Shown: positions 52,070 through 60,867, numbered from the stretch's first letter. The stretch is DNA of 64,000 nt from Phycisphaerales bacterium Planc_01 (GCA_001603075.1 LVBB01000006.1:202181-266180), one strand, 5' to 3'. Numbers and translations: made by a program. Notes: a model not told the origin generated them from the letters alone.

Positions 52070-53095
52070 TCAGTCCGCCTTCGTGAGCAGTTTGAGTCCC
52101 TCGACGACGGGCGGGAACTCACTCCACTTCTTGCGCCCGCTCCACGTCGTGAACAGGTGGCCCAGCATCTTGGGATCATCGAAGCCGCGGCTGTACTCGA
52201 TCAAGGCATTGGTCGCCTCGACCTTGTTCCATCCGGCCGGCCAGACGCGGAAGCCTTTCTCGATGAACATCGGCACCGAGGGGTAGCTGTCGCGCCGCTC
52301 GTAGTGCCAGTCGCAGATGATGATGTCCTTTGGGACCAGGTCGATGGCGCCGGCGGTGCCGTTGTCGGACGCCTCCCATCGGCCGTAGGGATGCACCTTG
52401 CTGTCGATGAACCGGTCGCCCCACATCAGCATCTCGACGCCCCGCTTGCCGACCAGGTGGGCGTGCAGGTCGTTGACCGCCTTGGCGAAAACCTTGGCCG
52501 GGTCCTTGCCCTTCGTCGAGGGCGAGTGCTCCGAGCCGATCAGGAACACCTCGTCCATCCCCACGTGCATCGCGTCAGCGTCGAACGCATCGAGCAGCTC
52601 ATCGAGCATCGGCAGCACGATCTCATAGACCTTCGGGTTCAGCGGATCCCATTCGCGGCAGTAGATCCCCTCGTTGTCGGGAAACGCTCCCGGCGTCAGG
52701 TCCAGTTCCGGGTATTTCGTCAACAGAGGAAACGTGTTCTTGGCCCAGGACTGATGCCCCAGGCACGAGAACTGCGGGATCAAGCGAACGTCACTCTCTC
52801 GGCATGTGGCTACCAGCCTGCGCACTCCGTCGCGCGTCGTGGGTGTGTTGCCCATGCGCAGCTCCGGATGCGACTGGTATTCGAACGCGTAGTTGATTTC
52901 GAGGATCAGGACGTTGATGCCCATCTTGGCCAGGGTGGGCACCTGCTCGCCCAACTCCACCAGCGCCGCATCCGTGCCGTAGTTCAGCACGTGCAGCCCC
53001 CGCCACTGCCCTGCCGGCGGCCCCGCAACGCCCTCAGCACATGCGGCGAGGATTACGATAAACCCCACGATAGACGGTCGGATCGACAGACACAT
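52070..53095 (-). CDS. Secreted GH20-like beta-hexosaminidase family protein
   Basis: 341 aa from the second ATG (53095), which has AAGGGG 7 bp upstream; the ATG at 53101 is too close to it. The signal peptide is 1-25 (CLSIRPSIVGFIVILAACAE). The rest is a TIM barrel only, without the usual GH20 N-terminal domain. The catalytic pair D181-E182 lies in DAMHVGMDEVF, matching the GH20 DE dyad, and PQFSCLGHQSW and REWDPLNPKVYEIV are typical barrel segments. It would cleave terminal N-acetylhexosamine. First gene of the minus-strand cluster with the DUF5009 gene. Confidence 0.8.
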   Translation of the reverse strand: MCLSIRPSIVGFIVILAACAEGVAGPPAGQWRGLHVLNYGTDAALVELGEQVPTLAKMGINVLILEINYAFEYQSHPELRMGNTPTTRDGVRRLVATCRESDVRLIPQFSCLGHQSWAKNTFPLLTKYPELDLTPGAFPDNEGIYCREWDPLNPKVYEIVLPMLDELLDAFDADAMHVGMDEVFLIGSEHSPSTKGKDPAKVFAKAVNDLHAHLVGKRGVEMLMWGDRFIDSKVHPYGRWEASDNGTAGAIDLVPKDIIICDWHYERRDSYPSVPMFIEKGFRVWPAGWNKVEATNALIEYSRGFDDPKMLGHLFTTWSGRKKWSEFPPVVEGLKLLTKAD

Positions 53096-53412
53096 GGCCA
53101 TTCCCCTTCAGAGCGTCATCTTCGCCTTGCCAAGAATCGAACCGTCACGCCTAAGGGCGACGGTCGGCACGTCATCGGCAGCAATTGTAGCCCTGAGCGT
53201 GGCGGCGGGCAACTGGAATACAGCGCGAACCCAACAGGCTTCTCTATCACTTGGCCAAGGCGGTTCGAGGGATTGAACGGCGTTTTTGTGTTGTCGCGCC
53301 GACCGACTTGGGTCACAATAGGCACGCCTGATGTCGCTCGTGAGCGTTCGCTGTCTGTTGGCGAATGGGTGCGACCGCGGATCGGCGGTGCGATGGTTGA
53401 GAGAGCACAAGC
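53096..53412. other. Divergent intergenic region with a possible 3' gene remnant
   Basis: 317 bp between the GH20-like gene (minus) and the PDZ lipoprotein gene (plus). The right-hand half shows no coding character and no clear promoter. The left part contains the minus-strand frame described in the next entry. Confidence 0.4.
53108..53221 (-). pseudogene. Possible C-terminal remnant of a lost gene
   Basis: The minus-strand frame ending in TGA at 53108 encodes VFQLPAATLRATIAADDVPT followed by VALRRDGSILGKAKMTL, which has the composition of a genuine protein end. Upstream in the same frame the sequence turns into non-coding-like peptide, and there is no start. It ends 12 bp before the GH20-like start, where a preceding operon member would be expected. 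Evidence is compositional only. Confidence 0.3.
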
Positions 53413-54456
53413 ATGAGAATCCGAAGCATGTTGGCAGCAATGGCAGTGGCGGTGTTCGTACTGGGCGCCGGTTGTGGCACAGGATCCCGGTCGGGTCGGT
53501 CTTCTGTGGCCGGGGAGTACGCCAGTCGACGAGAAGACTTCAACGTATTCAGCGTTCGATACTCCGGGAACGCCTTCGTCTCGCAGGAGAAGGCGGTGGA
53601 CCTGGCGATGCTGCGTGCGGCAGAGCTGACATTGCAGCATGGCTTCGCGTACCTGGTCGTGATCGGCTCACAGAGCGAAGTCGGCCCGCTCGGCAGGCCG
53701 TCGGCGGAACTACTCATCGGCTGCTTCCGCAAAGAGCCTCGACACGCCCAGGCATCGTACCGTGTCTACGAGGCATCCGCCGTGTTCGAGGAGATGGCGC
53801 GAAAGCACCATCTCAGGCAACAGGGGGAGTTCATTCGGCCCGAGGTGGGGCCCTTTCGGCCGGCGCCGGATTCGATCCGCTTCAGCGTGCAGCCCTGGTA
53901 TGCAGGCGAGCCGATCACCGTCGAGGACGTTGAGTATGTCATCCGTGGCACCGGAGGTTTCGACATGGACGGGACCTGGATCGGGCGCTACGCCGACCTT
54001 GAGAACCCGCTGGAAACGGAAGAGGATTTCATCGAGGCAGCCAAACCCGTGGCGGCCCGGTACGGTGCCAACGCCCTGGTCATCCTTGACGATCCAGCTC
54101 GCATCCACCGCGCCGCCCGTGTGAGCGACGCGGAGGAAGCGCTCATCGGCTTCGTCGCCGATCTCTACGTGGTCCCGACCGCGTCTCTGGGAATCGAGTG
54201 GGAGCCCGGCGACATGCTCCTGGGCAAGTACATCGTTCGGCGATTCCGGCCGGGCAGTCGCTGTGCCGAGGCCGGCCTGAAGTTGGGCGACAAGGTCCTG
54301 GCCATCAATAACGTGGACGTGCTGGAAACCAATGCGCTGCTTCGGCAGTCCATGAAGTGGTCCGTCGGAGAGATGGCGATGCTGGCCGTCGTTCGCGATG
54401 GAGCAGAAGTCGTCATGCCGGTTCCACTGGTGCCGAACATCATCGTAGCCCACTGA
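53413..54456 (+). CDS. Lipoprotein with C-terminal PDZ domain
   Basis: 347 aa. The signal peptide ends in a lipobox, VFVLGAGC, so the mature protein should be lipidated at C21. The middle region (about 45-110) reads YSGNAFVSQEKAVDLAMLRA then AELTLQHGFAYLVV. This resembles small envelope lipoproteins of the CC0125/CC1285 type, in which the same strand-helix pattern occurs. The C-terminal 80 residues form a PDZ-like domain (FRPGSRCAEAGLKLGDKVLAINNVDVLETNALL). There is no protease domain, so it probably binds envelope protein ends. It is preceded by the divergent GH20-like cluster. Confidence 0.75.
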   Translation: MRIRSMLAAMAVAVFVLGAGCGTGSRSGRSSVAGEYASRREDFNVFSVRYSGNAFVSQEKAVDLAMLRAAELTLQHGFAYLVVIGSQSEVGPLGRPSAELLIGCFRKEPRHAQASYRVYEASAVFEEMARKHHLRQQGEFIRPEVGPFRPAPDSIRFSVQPWYAGEPITVEDVEYVIRGTGGFDMDGTWIGRYADLENPLETEEDFIEAAKPVAARYGANALVILDDPARIHRAARVSDAEEALIGFVADLYVVPTASLGIEWEPGDMLLGKYIVRRFRPGSRCAEAGLKLGDKVLAINNVDVLETNALLRQSMKWSVGEMAMLAVVRDGAEVVMPVPLVPNIIVAH

Positions 54457-54519
54457 CCGCAACAGAATCGACTGCCTTTGGCGGAGAGGTCACGGGATAG
54501 CGGCCGATTGCCCCAGTGG

Positions 54520-54573
54520 GCCAAAATACGTACTTCTCCCAATAGACGCGGGCCTGAGCCGATCCTATCATCG
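54520..54573. repeat. Degenerate direct repeat, copy 1
   Basis: GCCAAAATACGTA (54520-54532) followed 26 bp later by CCGATCCTATCATCG (54559-54573). The second copy at 54851-54903 has the identical first 13 bases and CCGATGCTACGATCG at nearly the same distance. Confidence 0.6.
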
Positions 54574-54714
54574 ACGCGGTCAATCGGGCCATCGGGGGCA
54601 TCGTGTCGACCGGGAACTTCGTCGCGCGCCCGAGGGGCGGATCGAAAGGCACAATGCCCCCTGTCCCGCCGGATCGTCGCTTCCGGCCCGGAGCAGCCGG
54701 AGTCCGGAACGAAG

Positions 54715-54761
54715 AAAGGTCCGGAGTTCTCCGGGGGGGGGGTAGAGACTCCAGACCTTTT
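54715..54761 (+). terminator. Terminator-like hairpin
   Basis: AAAGGTCCGGAGT (54715-54727) pairs with ACTCCAGACCTTT (54748-54760) with one mismatch; the loop includes ten G residues and the stem is followed by a short T run. It may terminate the lipoprotein transcript 260 bp after its stop, or be part of the repeat region. Confidence 0.45.
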
Positions 54762-54850
54762 CCTCAACTCCGTTCTGCGTCTGAGCTACCAGGAGATCGG
54801 CTCAAGGTCCATCCCACTTGCGGAGAATCGGCCAACCAAGGCATCGATAC

Positions 54851-54903
54851 GCCAAAATACGTAGTTGCCACAATTGCCGTCATTTGACCCGATGCTACGA
54901 TCG
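54851..54903. repeat. Degenerate direct repeat, copy 2
   Basis: GCCAAAATACGTA (54851-54863) followed by CCGATGCTACGATCG (54889-54903). Read on the minus strand, both copies can encode ...YVFW...GR..., about 330 bp apart, with identity fading outside the core. Confidence 0.6.
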
Positions 54904-55053
54904 CTTGTGAAGGCGGGACAGGTTCGCGGCCTGTTCCGGCATGACCTTCGGCTTTCTGGCGGTCGGCTGTGGGCATGGAAGCTCATAGCCTTCCTTATCA
55001 TGCCGCCACTGTCTCGCACGCCAAGCGATGGATTCTGCCTCTGCCCAGCTCAC
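54895..55053 (-). CDS. Possible small protein, 52 aa
   Basis: GTG at 55053 to TAG at 54895. The peptide (SWAEAESIAWRARQWRHDKE, then GYELPCPQPTARKPKVMPEQ and AANLSRLHKRS) has a protein-like composition, and the frame stays open about 30 codons further upstream without a start. No ribosome-binding site is evident. It overlaps repeat copy 2 at its 3' end. It may be a small gene or a decayed fragment; I do not recognise a family. Confidence 0.25.
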   Translation of the reverse strand: MSWAEAESIAWRARQWRHDKEGYELPCPQPTARKPKVMPEQAANLSRLHKRS

Positions 55054-55239
55054 TTTGACGCGGGACGTTTTCGGCTTTCTTCTAAAGCGGCCGGCCCCTC
55101 CGGTCGATGTATCCGCTGGCGGGAATGGCCAGTGACGTGAGACTCAGACCCGTCGGCAGACTTTTTGCGGAGACGACGCGGATGCCCGGACGGCGGACTC
55201 CATCTGCATCGCGTCGGCGCCATTTGGAGCGTGCAGACC

Positions 55240-56250
55240 ATGAAAGCCAGCGTCCTCATCGTAACGTACAACCAGCAGGATCTGATTGGCCAGGCGATTG
55301 AAAGCGCCCTCTCTCAGGTTACGGACTTCGACTACGAGATTGTTGTCGCCGATGACTGTTCAACAGATCGAACGCGATCGGTGGCATGCGGCTACTGCGA
55401 TCGATTTCCCGACCGCGTACGCGTGCTGATCCGCGAGCGGAATCTGGGCCTGATGGGGAACCTTCCCCAGGCGTTTCTCGAATGCCGCGGCGACTATGTG
55501 GCGTGCCTCGACGGGGACGACTACTGGACCGGCTCGGAGAAACTCCAACGGCAGGTGGATTTCCTCGATGCGCATCCGGACTACAGCATCTGCTTTCACA
55601 ACGCGCTGATGGTCTGGGACGACAGCTCGGAAGGCCCAACCCTGCATTCACCTCCCGGACGCAGGTCCACGTACCACCTCGATGAGTTGCTCGTGCACGA
55701 TTTCATCAGCACCTCGGCGGCTGTGGTTCGCAATCACCTCGTGCACGCCTTTCCCGACTGGTATGCGAGATTCCCCGTGCCCGACTGGCCGTTCTTCGTG
55801 CTCCACGCCATGCACGGGAAGATCGGCTATCTCGACGCGGATTGGTCGGTCTATCGGCAGCACGCCGGCGGCGCCTACAGCCCGCTCGCCTACGAGAGAC
55901 AAAGAGAGCAGAACATCGCCATCATCCGTCTGTTCCGGGAGTCTCTGGGGCCTGAATGGAGGACCCTTCTGACGGATGCGGCTCACAGTCGCTGCCTGAG
56001 TCTTGCGTTGCACTATCGCCGGCTCGGCAACAAGAGCCGAGCCCGGAAGTTCGCACAGATGGCGCGCCGCGAGGTGGATTCGGGCCTGTTGGGGTCGCTG
56101 CGTATGGCGGCCAAGGTCTTCACCTATATGCATGTGCCGGCCCTGTACGACCTCGTCTCGCAGGGCCGGGCGGCCCTTCACGCCAAAGCCGCCGCGGAGT
56201 CGGCAACTCAGGACCACAGCGGCGCAGACCCTCACTACGTCAAAGCATAG
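55240..56250 (+). CDS. Family 2 glycosyltransferase
   Basis: 336 aa from the ATG at 55240 (TTGGAG upstream). The GT-A fold is evident: KASVLIVTYNQQDLIGQAIE (nucleotide-binding strand), EIVVADDCSTDRT, the DxD-type metal site CLDGDDYW, and the acceptor region VPDWPFFVLHAMHGKIGYLD. A helical C-terminal tail of about 120 residues carries no membrane helix, so it is a cytoplasmic enzyme building a surface glycan or glycolipid. It is isolated from other polysaccharide genes. Its last 16 bp overlap the end of the convergent FAD/Fe-S gene. Confidence 0.88.
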   Translation: MKASVLIVTYNQQDLIGQAIESALSQVTDFDYEIVVADDCSTDRTRSVACGYCDRFPDRVRVLIRERNLGLMGNLPQAFLECRGDYVACLDGDDYWTGSEKLQRQVDFLDAHPDYSICFHNALMVWDDSSEGPTLHSPPGRRSTYHLDELLVHDFISTSAAVVRNHLVHAFPDWYARFPVPDWPFFVLHAMHGKIGYLDADWSVYRQHAGGAYSPLAYERQREQNIAIIRLFRESLGPEWRTLLTDAAHSRCLSLALHYRRLGNKSRARKFAQMARREVDSGLLGSLRMAAKVFTYMHVPALYDLVSQGRAALHAKAAAESATQDHSGADPHYVKA

Positions 56251-59102
56251 GCGCGGGCAATGAGCTGGACCGGATGACGCACTGCCACGCCTCCCAGGTG
56301 CTCGATCTGCATCTTGCATGCGGCGCATTCGGTCAGCACGTGGCGCGTCGGCGCCGCACCGATGGCACTTCTGAGACTCTGAGAAATCGTCTCGGCCAAA
56401 TCGTAATTCTTCTTTTGCATGCCGAAGGTACCGGACAAGCCACAGCAGCCGGCGCCCAGATCGCTGACATCCACGCCAAAGTGCTCGCGCAACAGGCGAA
56501 GCGTCACCGTCTCATCACCTACCGCACACAGGTGGCAAGGCAGATGGTAAACATACTGCCCACGAACGGATTCGGTCGGGGCCTTGAGCTTGCCACGACG
56601 GCGCAGGTCGGCCAGATAGTTCATCAACTCCCAGGTGCTTTCCGACACGAGCCGGGCGCCGTCACCCGAAACGTAATGGCGCATCTCGTGTTGAAGGCAT
56701 AACGCTGCGCTGGGCTCCGAGCATACAATCTTGCAGCCCTGGCGAGCGGCTGCACCCAGATACCGGACGTTGTAGGTCAGGTCGCGGCGGGCCGTCTTGA
56801 CGTCACCGTAGACGATCGCCGGCAGCGGAGCCGGCCGCTGGCGGGGCACAATCACTTCGACGCCGTTGTGTCGCAGCACGTCGAGGACTGCCGACCCCAG
56901 TTCGTGGTCGTTCGAGTTGGCGTACGAATCGACGAAGTAGACCACCTTCTCCACCGGCGCAACCGGCGGGCCGATCTCGGCCAGACGCCGCTGGGCCGCG
57001 GCGACAAACGAGCCGCGTTGGAAGGTCGGCATGGCCCGTCGTCTGTCGAGACCGATCGTCTTCTCCATCGCCCATTGGAATGGCGGGAGTCTCAGGAAGG
57101 CGTTCGATACCGGCGAGAAGACGCTGCCCAACAGGCTCAGATAGCGACTGTGACTCAACGCGAATTCCGCACGACGCAGGCCCTTGCGCTTGACGTATTC
57201 AGCGCGGGCGGCGGCCATCAGCGTAGAGACCCGGACCCCCGACGGACACTGACGCTCACACATCTTGCAGTTGACGCACAGGTCGAGGAATCGGCGGAAC
57301 TCGGGCGACTCGAAGTCCTTCTCATCCAACTGCCCCGTGGCCCAGTAGTGCAGTAGATTGGCCTTGGCCCGCGAGCTGCCCAGTTCCTCGCCCAAGGCGC
57401 GGTAGACCGGGCACATGCGCAGGGCCGGATCGCGATTCAGGCAAAGCCCGCAGCCGTAGCACTGTTCGAACTCCAATTCCAGCTCGTTCTCGCCGAAGAG
57501 CATCTCGGATCGGGCTTTCCCGGGCTGGATGTGCCGGGCACGACGGAGGTTCTTGACCATCACATCGGGATCGTCGTTGAGGATCTTGCCCGGATTCATC
57601 AGACCCGCCGGATCGAAAATCGCTTTGACTCTGCGCAGGATTTCATAGAACGCATCGCCATACTGGCGACGGACGAAACCGGCCCGCAACAGCCCGTCGG
57701 CGTGCTCTCCGCTGATCGAGCCGCCCAACGACCAGACCAAGGCAAAGACGTCTTCGGCCATCGCCCGCATCTTCTCGACGTCGCGCGGATTGCTCAGGTC
57801 GAGATAGGGCCTCAGATGCAGCTCTCCGTCACCGGCATGGCCGAAGAAGGACATGGTCGTGCCGTATTTCCGCTCGATCTTCTGAAGCCCTTCAATATAC
57901 TCGGCCAGACGCGTGTGGTCGACGCTGGCGTCTTCCATGAACTCGGCGGGATGCTCGCGGCGTCGCCTGCGATAGAGCAAAGGGCCGGCGTCCTTTCGCG
58001 ATTTCCACACACGGGCCTGGTCGCCGGGCGAGGTGATGATGGTCCTCCCGGTCGCCTGCTTTCCGACAACGAGGTCGGTCACTTCGATCCGCTCGCGGAC
58101 CTCGGTCTGGGTTTCGCCCACATGCTCGATCAGCAGCACGGCGGCAGCGCCGGCCGGCAGAATATCGCGATACTGAGGCAACTGATCCACCGCGAGATTG
58201 ATGAGTGTCTCGTCCATCAGTTCGCACGCGGCCGGGGCGGTCTTGACGATGCTCGGGACCGCGCGGGCCATGCTGCCCAGCGAATCGAACTCCAGTTGCA
58301 GAAGCCCTTTGGCCTTGGGCAGAGGCACCGTCCGCAACGTGATGCGCGTGAAGATCGCCAGCGTTCCTTCCGAGCCGGCCAGAAGATGTGCCATGTCGAT
58401 CCGGCCATCGCGGCAAACCGACGCAATGTTGTATCCGCTGCGGTTACGCTTGGTGGCGGGAATTGCCTTGCCGATCACGGTCTTGCCGGCCGTCAGAAGC
58501 GACCAGCATTCCCGAGCGATCGCATCGGCCCGGCCCTCCCCTGCCTTCTCCACATCGAATCCGTTGGCGAACTGGGCAGTGGTCCCGTCGGCCAGGACCG
58601 CCTCGATGGACTCGACGTGCTCATCCATGTGACCGTATTGCAGGGAGTGCGCACCTGTGGCGTTGTTGGCAACACAGCCGCCGATGGTCGCGCGGTTGGC
58701 GCTCGACGGGTCGGGGCCGATCTTGCGGCCGTACCGAGCGAGATGCTTGTTCAAATCGTCGAGGACCACCCCCGGCTCGCACGTCACGGCGAGGCCGTCG
58801 TCGGACGTACCGACGATCCGCGTCATGTAGCGGGTCATGTCAAGCACGATGCCGGAGCACAGCGACTCGCCGGCCACGCCGCTGCCGGCCCCCCGAGGCG
58901 CAACGGCCAGACCTTCGTCGGCTGCATATTTGATCACAGCCACAACGTCATCGGAATCTCGAGGGGCCACCACGCACTGCGGGACGATCCGGTAGCTGCT
59001 TGCATCCGTGCTGAACGCCACACGGTGGATGATGTCGGCGAACGCATCACCTCGGATGCAATGGCTCAGATCGGCGGCGATTTGGGTTGGGTCTTTGGCC
59101 AT
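56235..59102 (-). CDS. FAD- and Fe-S-binding dehydrogenase (YdiJ-type GlcD/GlcF fusion)
   Basis: 955 aa combining three modules. A PCMH-type FAD domain (about 38-175) has APRGAGSGVAGESL and GGCVANNATGAHSLQYG. A FAD-oxidase C domain (to about 520) has FFGHAGDGELHLRPYL and SGEHADGLLRAGFV. A two-cluster ferredoxin region (CYGCGLCLNRDPALRMCP and CVNCKMCERQCPSG) follows, then CCG domains (HLPCHLCAVG, GAGCCGLSGTFG, LTECAACKMQ). The architecture equals E. coli YdiJ and related 2-hydroxyacid dehydrogenases such as D-2-hydroxyglutarate or D-lactate oxidisers, which pass electrons to quinone at the membrane. It is 53 bp downstream of mlaF-like and probably co-transcribed. Confidence 0.9.
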   Translation of the reverse strand: MAKDPTQIAADLSHCIRGDAFADIIHRVAFSTDASSYRIVPQCVVAPRDSDDVVAVIKYAADEGLAVAPRGAGSGVAGESLCSGIVLDMTRYMTRIVGTSDDGLAVTCEPGVVLDDLNKHLARYGRKIGPDPSSANRATIGGCVANNATGAHSLQYGHMDEHVESIEAVLADGTTAQFANGFDVEKAGEGRADAIARECWSLLTAGKTVIGKAIPATKRNRSGYNIASVCRDGRIDMAHLLAGSEGTLAIFTRITLRTVPLPKAKGLLQLEFDSLGSMARAVPSIVKTAPAACELMDETLINLAVDQLPQYRDILPAGAAAVLLIEHVGETQTEVRERIEVTDLVVGKQATGRTIITSPGDQARVWKSRKDAGPLLYRRRRREHPAEFMEDASVDHTRLAEYIEGLQKIERKYGTTMSFFGHAGDGELHLRPYLDLSNPRDVEKMRAMAEDVFALVWSLGGSISGEHADGLLRAGFVRRQYGDAFYEILRRVKAIFDPAGLMNPGKILNDDPDVMVKNLRRARHIQPGKARSEMLFGENELELEFEQCYGCGLCLNRDPALRMCPVYRALGEELGSSRAKANLLHYWATGQLDEKDFESPEFRRFLDLCVNCKMCERQCPSGVRVSTLMAAARAEYVKRKGLRRAEFALSHSRYLSLLGSVFSPVSNAFLRLPPFQWAMEKTIGLDRRRAMPTFQRGSFVAAAQRRLAEIGPPVAPVEKVVYFVDSYANSNDHELGSAVLDVLRHNGVEVIVPRQRPAPLPAIVYGDVKTARRDLTYNVRYLGAAARQGCKIVCSEPSAALCLQHEMRHYVSGDGARLVSESTWELMNYLADLRRRGKLKAPTESVRGQYVYHLPCHLCAVGDETVTLRLLREHFGVDVSDLGAGCCGLSGTFGMQKKNYDLAETISQSLRSAIGAAPTRHVLTECAACKMQIEHLGGVAVRHPVQLIARAYALT

Positions 59103-59155
59103 GTCTTGTGGGTATACGTCCGTCAGGGGTCATTGTTGGCGACGATTCGACCAGC

Positions 59156-60046
59156 CTACTGCTGAAAGTCCCGGGGCAGGAACTGGCTCGTGGCCACCGC
59201 CCCGCTCATCCGCAGCACCGCCAGGTCGTCCTCGCTCACCTGACCGTTGATGAACTGCTGGACGGTGGGATGGGGATGGTCGCGAATGTGGTCGGCGTCT
59301 CCATCCGCAATGATCCTGCCGTTGTGCAGCATGATGATGCGGTCGCCCACCTTGTAGGCGCTCCGCATGTCGTGCGTCACCACGACGCTCGTGACGCCCA
59401 GATCCCGCTCGAGCTTGAGAACCAGCTCGTTGATGATGTCCGATCGTATGGGATCGAGCCCTGTTGTCGGCTCGTCATAGAGAATCACCTCGGGATTCAG
59501 GGCAATCGCCCGCGCCAGCGCGACGCGTTTGCGCTGGCCGCCGGAGAGGTTCGCCGGGTAGTAGTTCTGAAACCCGTCCAAACCCACCATCGCCAACTTG
59601 GCCTTGACCACGTCCTCCACCTGGCGCCAAGTGACGCCCTTGAAGTGCTGTTTGATCGGGAACATGATGTTCTCGGCAACGCTCATGCTATCGAACAGCG
59701 CTCCCTCCTGGAACAGATACCCGAAGCGCGTGCGGACACGGTTCAGCTCGCGCTCGCTGAGGTGATCGATGCGCTGGCCGTCGAAATAGACCTCTCCGGC
59801 GGTCGGCCGTTGCAGGACGATGAAATGCTTCATCAGGACCGTCTTGCCGCAACCGCTGGGACCGATGATTACGGTGGTCTTGCCTCTGTCGATGGAAACG
59901 GAGACGTTGTCGAGCACCAGCTTGCGGCCGAACTTCTTGGTCAGATTCCGCACCTCAATCTGGGTGTTCGCCGCCCCGTTCTCACCGGCCGGTTCCTTCT
60001 GATCGTTTTGTCGTTCCAAACCGCACACTCCGAAGTCGGCCGTCAT
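59156..60046 (-). CDS. mlaF: ABC transporter ATPase, MlaF type
   Basis: 296 aa from the ATG at 60046; the longer frame upstream runs through the permease gene and is spurious. Walker A is GPSGCGKT, the Q-loop LFQEGALFDSMSV is the one typical of MlaF/Ttg2A/Mce-linked ATPases, the signature is LSGGQRKR, Walker B is EVILYDEPTTGLDP, and the switch histidine is in VVTHDM. It should energise the MlaE permease encoded 11 bp upstream for phospholipid traffic across the envelope. No MlaD/Mce substrate-binding gene follows; the next gene is the YdiJ-type dehydrogenase. Confidence 0.88.
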   Translation of the reverse strand: MTADFGVCGLERQNDQKEPAGENGAANTQIEVRNLTKKFGRKLVLDNVSVSIDRGKTTVIIGPSGCGKTVLMKHFIVLQRPTAGEVYFDGQRIDHLSERELNRVRTRFGYLFQEGALFDSMSVAENIMFPIKQHFKGVTWRQVEDVVKAKLAMVGLDGFQNYYPANLSGGQRKRVALARAIALNPEVILYDEPTTGLDPIRSDIINELVLKLERDLGVTSVVVTHDMRSAYKVGDRIIMLHNGRIIADGDADHIRDHPHPTVQQFINGQVSEDDLAVLRMSGAVATSQFLPRDFQQ

Positions 60047-60057
60047 AGCGCCAGGCG

Positions 60058-60867
60058 TCAGACCAGGCTCTTGATCGGCCAGAAGGTCAGGTAGATGCTC
60101 TTGAAGACCACCGCCAGGGCGAAATCCAGGGCCAGAATCGAGATGAAGCTGGCCACGAACGCATCGGTGCAGGCCTGTCCCACACCGTGCGCCCCTTCCT
60201 TGCAGTTGAATCCCTTGTAGCAACTGATCGTGGCAATGGCCCCCCCGAAGAAGAAGCCCTTGACCACCCCGATCGCGACATCCCACAGTTCCACTCCGGC
60301 GGCGCTGAAATTCCAGTAGGCACGGCTGTTGATCCCGAGTTGCAGAAAGCTCACCAGTGCGCCGCCGATCACGCCCATGACATCGGCATACATGATCAGG
60401 ATGGGAGTCAGCAACAGGCACGCCAGCAGTCGAGGCGCCACGAGATATCGAATCGGATCGGTTCCCATGCTCCTGACCGCATCGATCTGCTCGGTGACGT
60501 TCATGGTTCCCAGTTCGGCCGTAAGGGCCCCCCCGACGCGTCCGGCCAGCATGACCGCCGCCAGCACGGGCCCCAACTCCTTGACGACCGCGATATTGAT
60601 CAGGACGCCCAGGTGTTCCTCGAGCCCCATCCCCGCCAGTTGGTCATATGCCTGCACGGCCAAGGTCATTCCGACAAAGGCGCCGGTGATCATGATGACC
60701 GGAACGCTTCGCACGCCGATGACGTTGACCTGGTTCCAGACGAGGGGAAACGTCCCCCGGACAAGGCAACATCGGAGCGAGGTGGTGGCCGCCCGCCATG
60801 TGAATCGTCCGAAACGGCCGGCGTCGACCACGTCCTGGACGGCTTTGGCCCCAAGCGATGCTATCAT
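60058..60867 (-). CDS. mlaE: ABC transporter permease, MlaE family
   Basis: 269 aa with five to six helices. Characteristic MlaE segments are VPVIMITGAFVGMTLAVQ, VVKELGPVLAAVMLAGRVGGALTAELGTM, DAVRSMGTDPIRYLVAPR (the coupling helix region) and the C-terminal GVVKGFFFGGAIATISCYKG. Inner-membrane permease for phospholipids, partner of the ATPase at 59156-60046. The ribosome-binding region is weak. Divergent neighbours lie more than 130 bp away, so a promoter should be located between 60868 and 61007. Confidence 0.9.
   Translation of the reverse strand: MIASLGAKAVQDVVDAGRFGRFTWRAATTSLRCCLVRGTFPLVWNQVNVIGVRSVPVIMITGAFVGMTLAVQAYDQLAGMGLEEHLGVLINIAVVKELGPVLAAVMLAGRVGGALTAELGTMNVTEQIDAVRSMGTDPIRYLVAPRLLACLLLTPILIMYADVMGVIGGALVSFLQLGINSRAYWNFSAAGVELWDVAIGVVKGFFFGGAIATISCYKGFNCKEGAHGVGQACTDAFVASFISILALDFALAVVFKSIYLTFWPIKSLV

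Larger units (their letters stand above)
54457..55239. other. Long intergenic region with a degenerate direct repeat
   Basis: 783 bp between the PDZ lipoprotein and the GT2 gene. It contains two related blocks (entries below), a G10 homopolymer at 54733-54742, a terminator-like hairpin at 54715-54761 and a possible 52-codon minus-strand frame. No established gene. Confidence 0.5.

Noticed and set aside
54733-54742. Phase-variable gene controlled by the G10 tract
   Set aside because: The tract lies in a hairpin loop in non-coding DNA; no frame crossing it has coding character.
57531-59165. 544-aa plus-strand frame opposite the FAD/Fe-S dehydrogenase
   Set aside because: Antisense shadow; the minus-strand protein has two ferredoxin motifs and CCG domains.
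60058-60421. N-terminal extension of the MlaF frame through the permease gene
   Set aside because: The upstream 125 codons are out-of-frame permease sequence; ATP-binding homology starts after the ATG at 60046.
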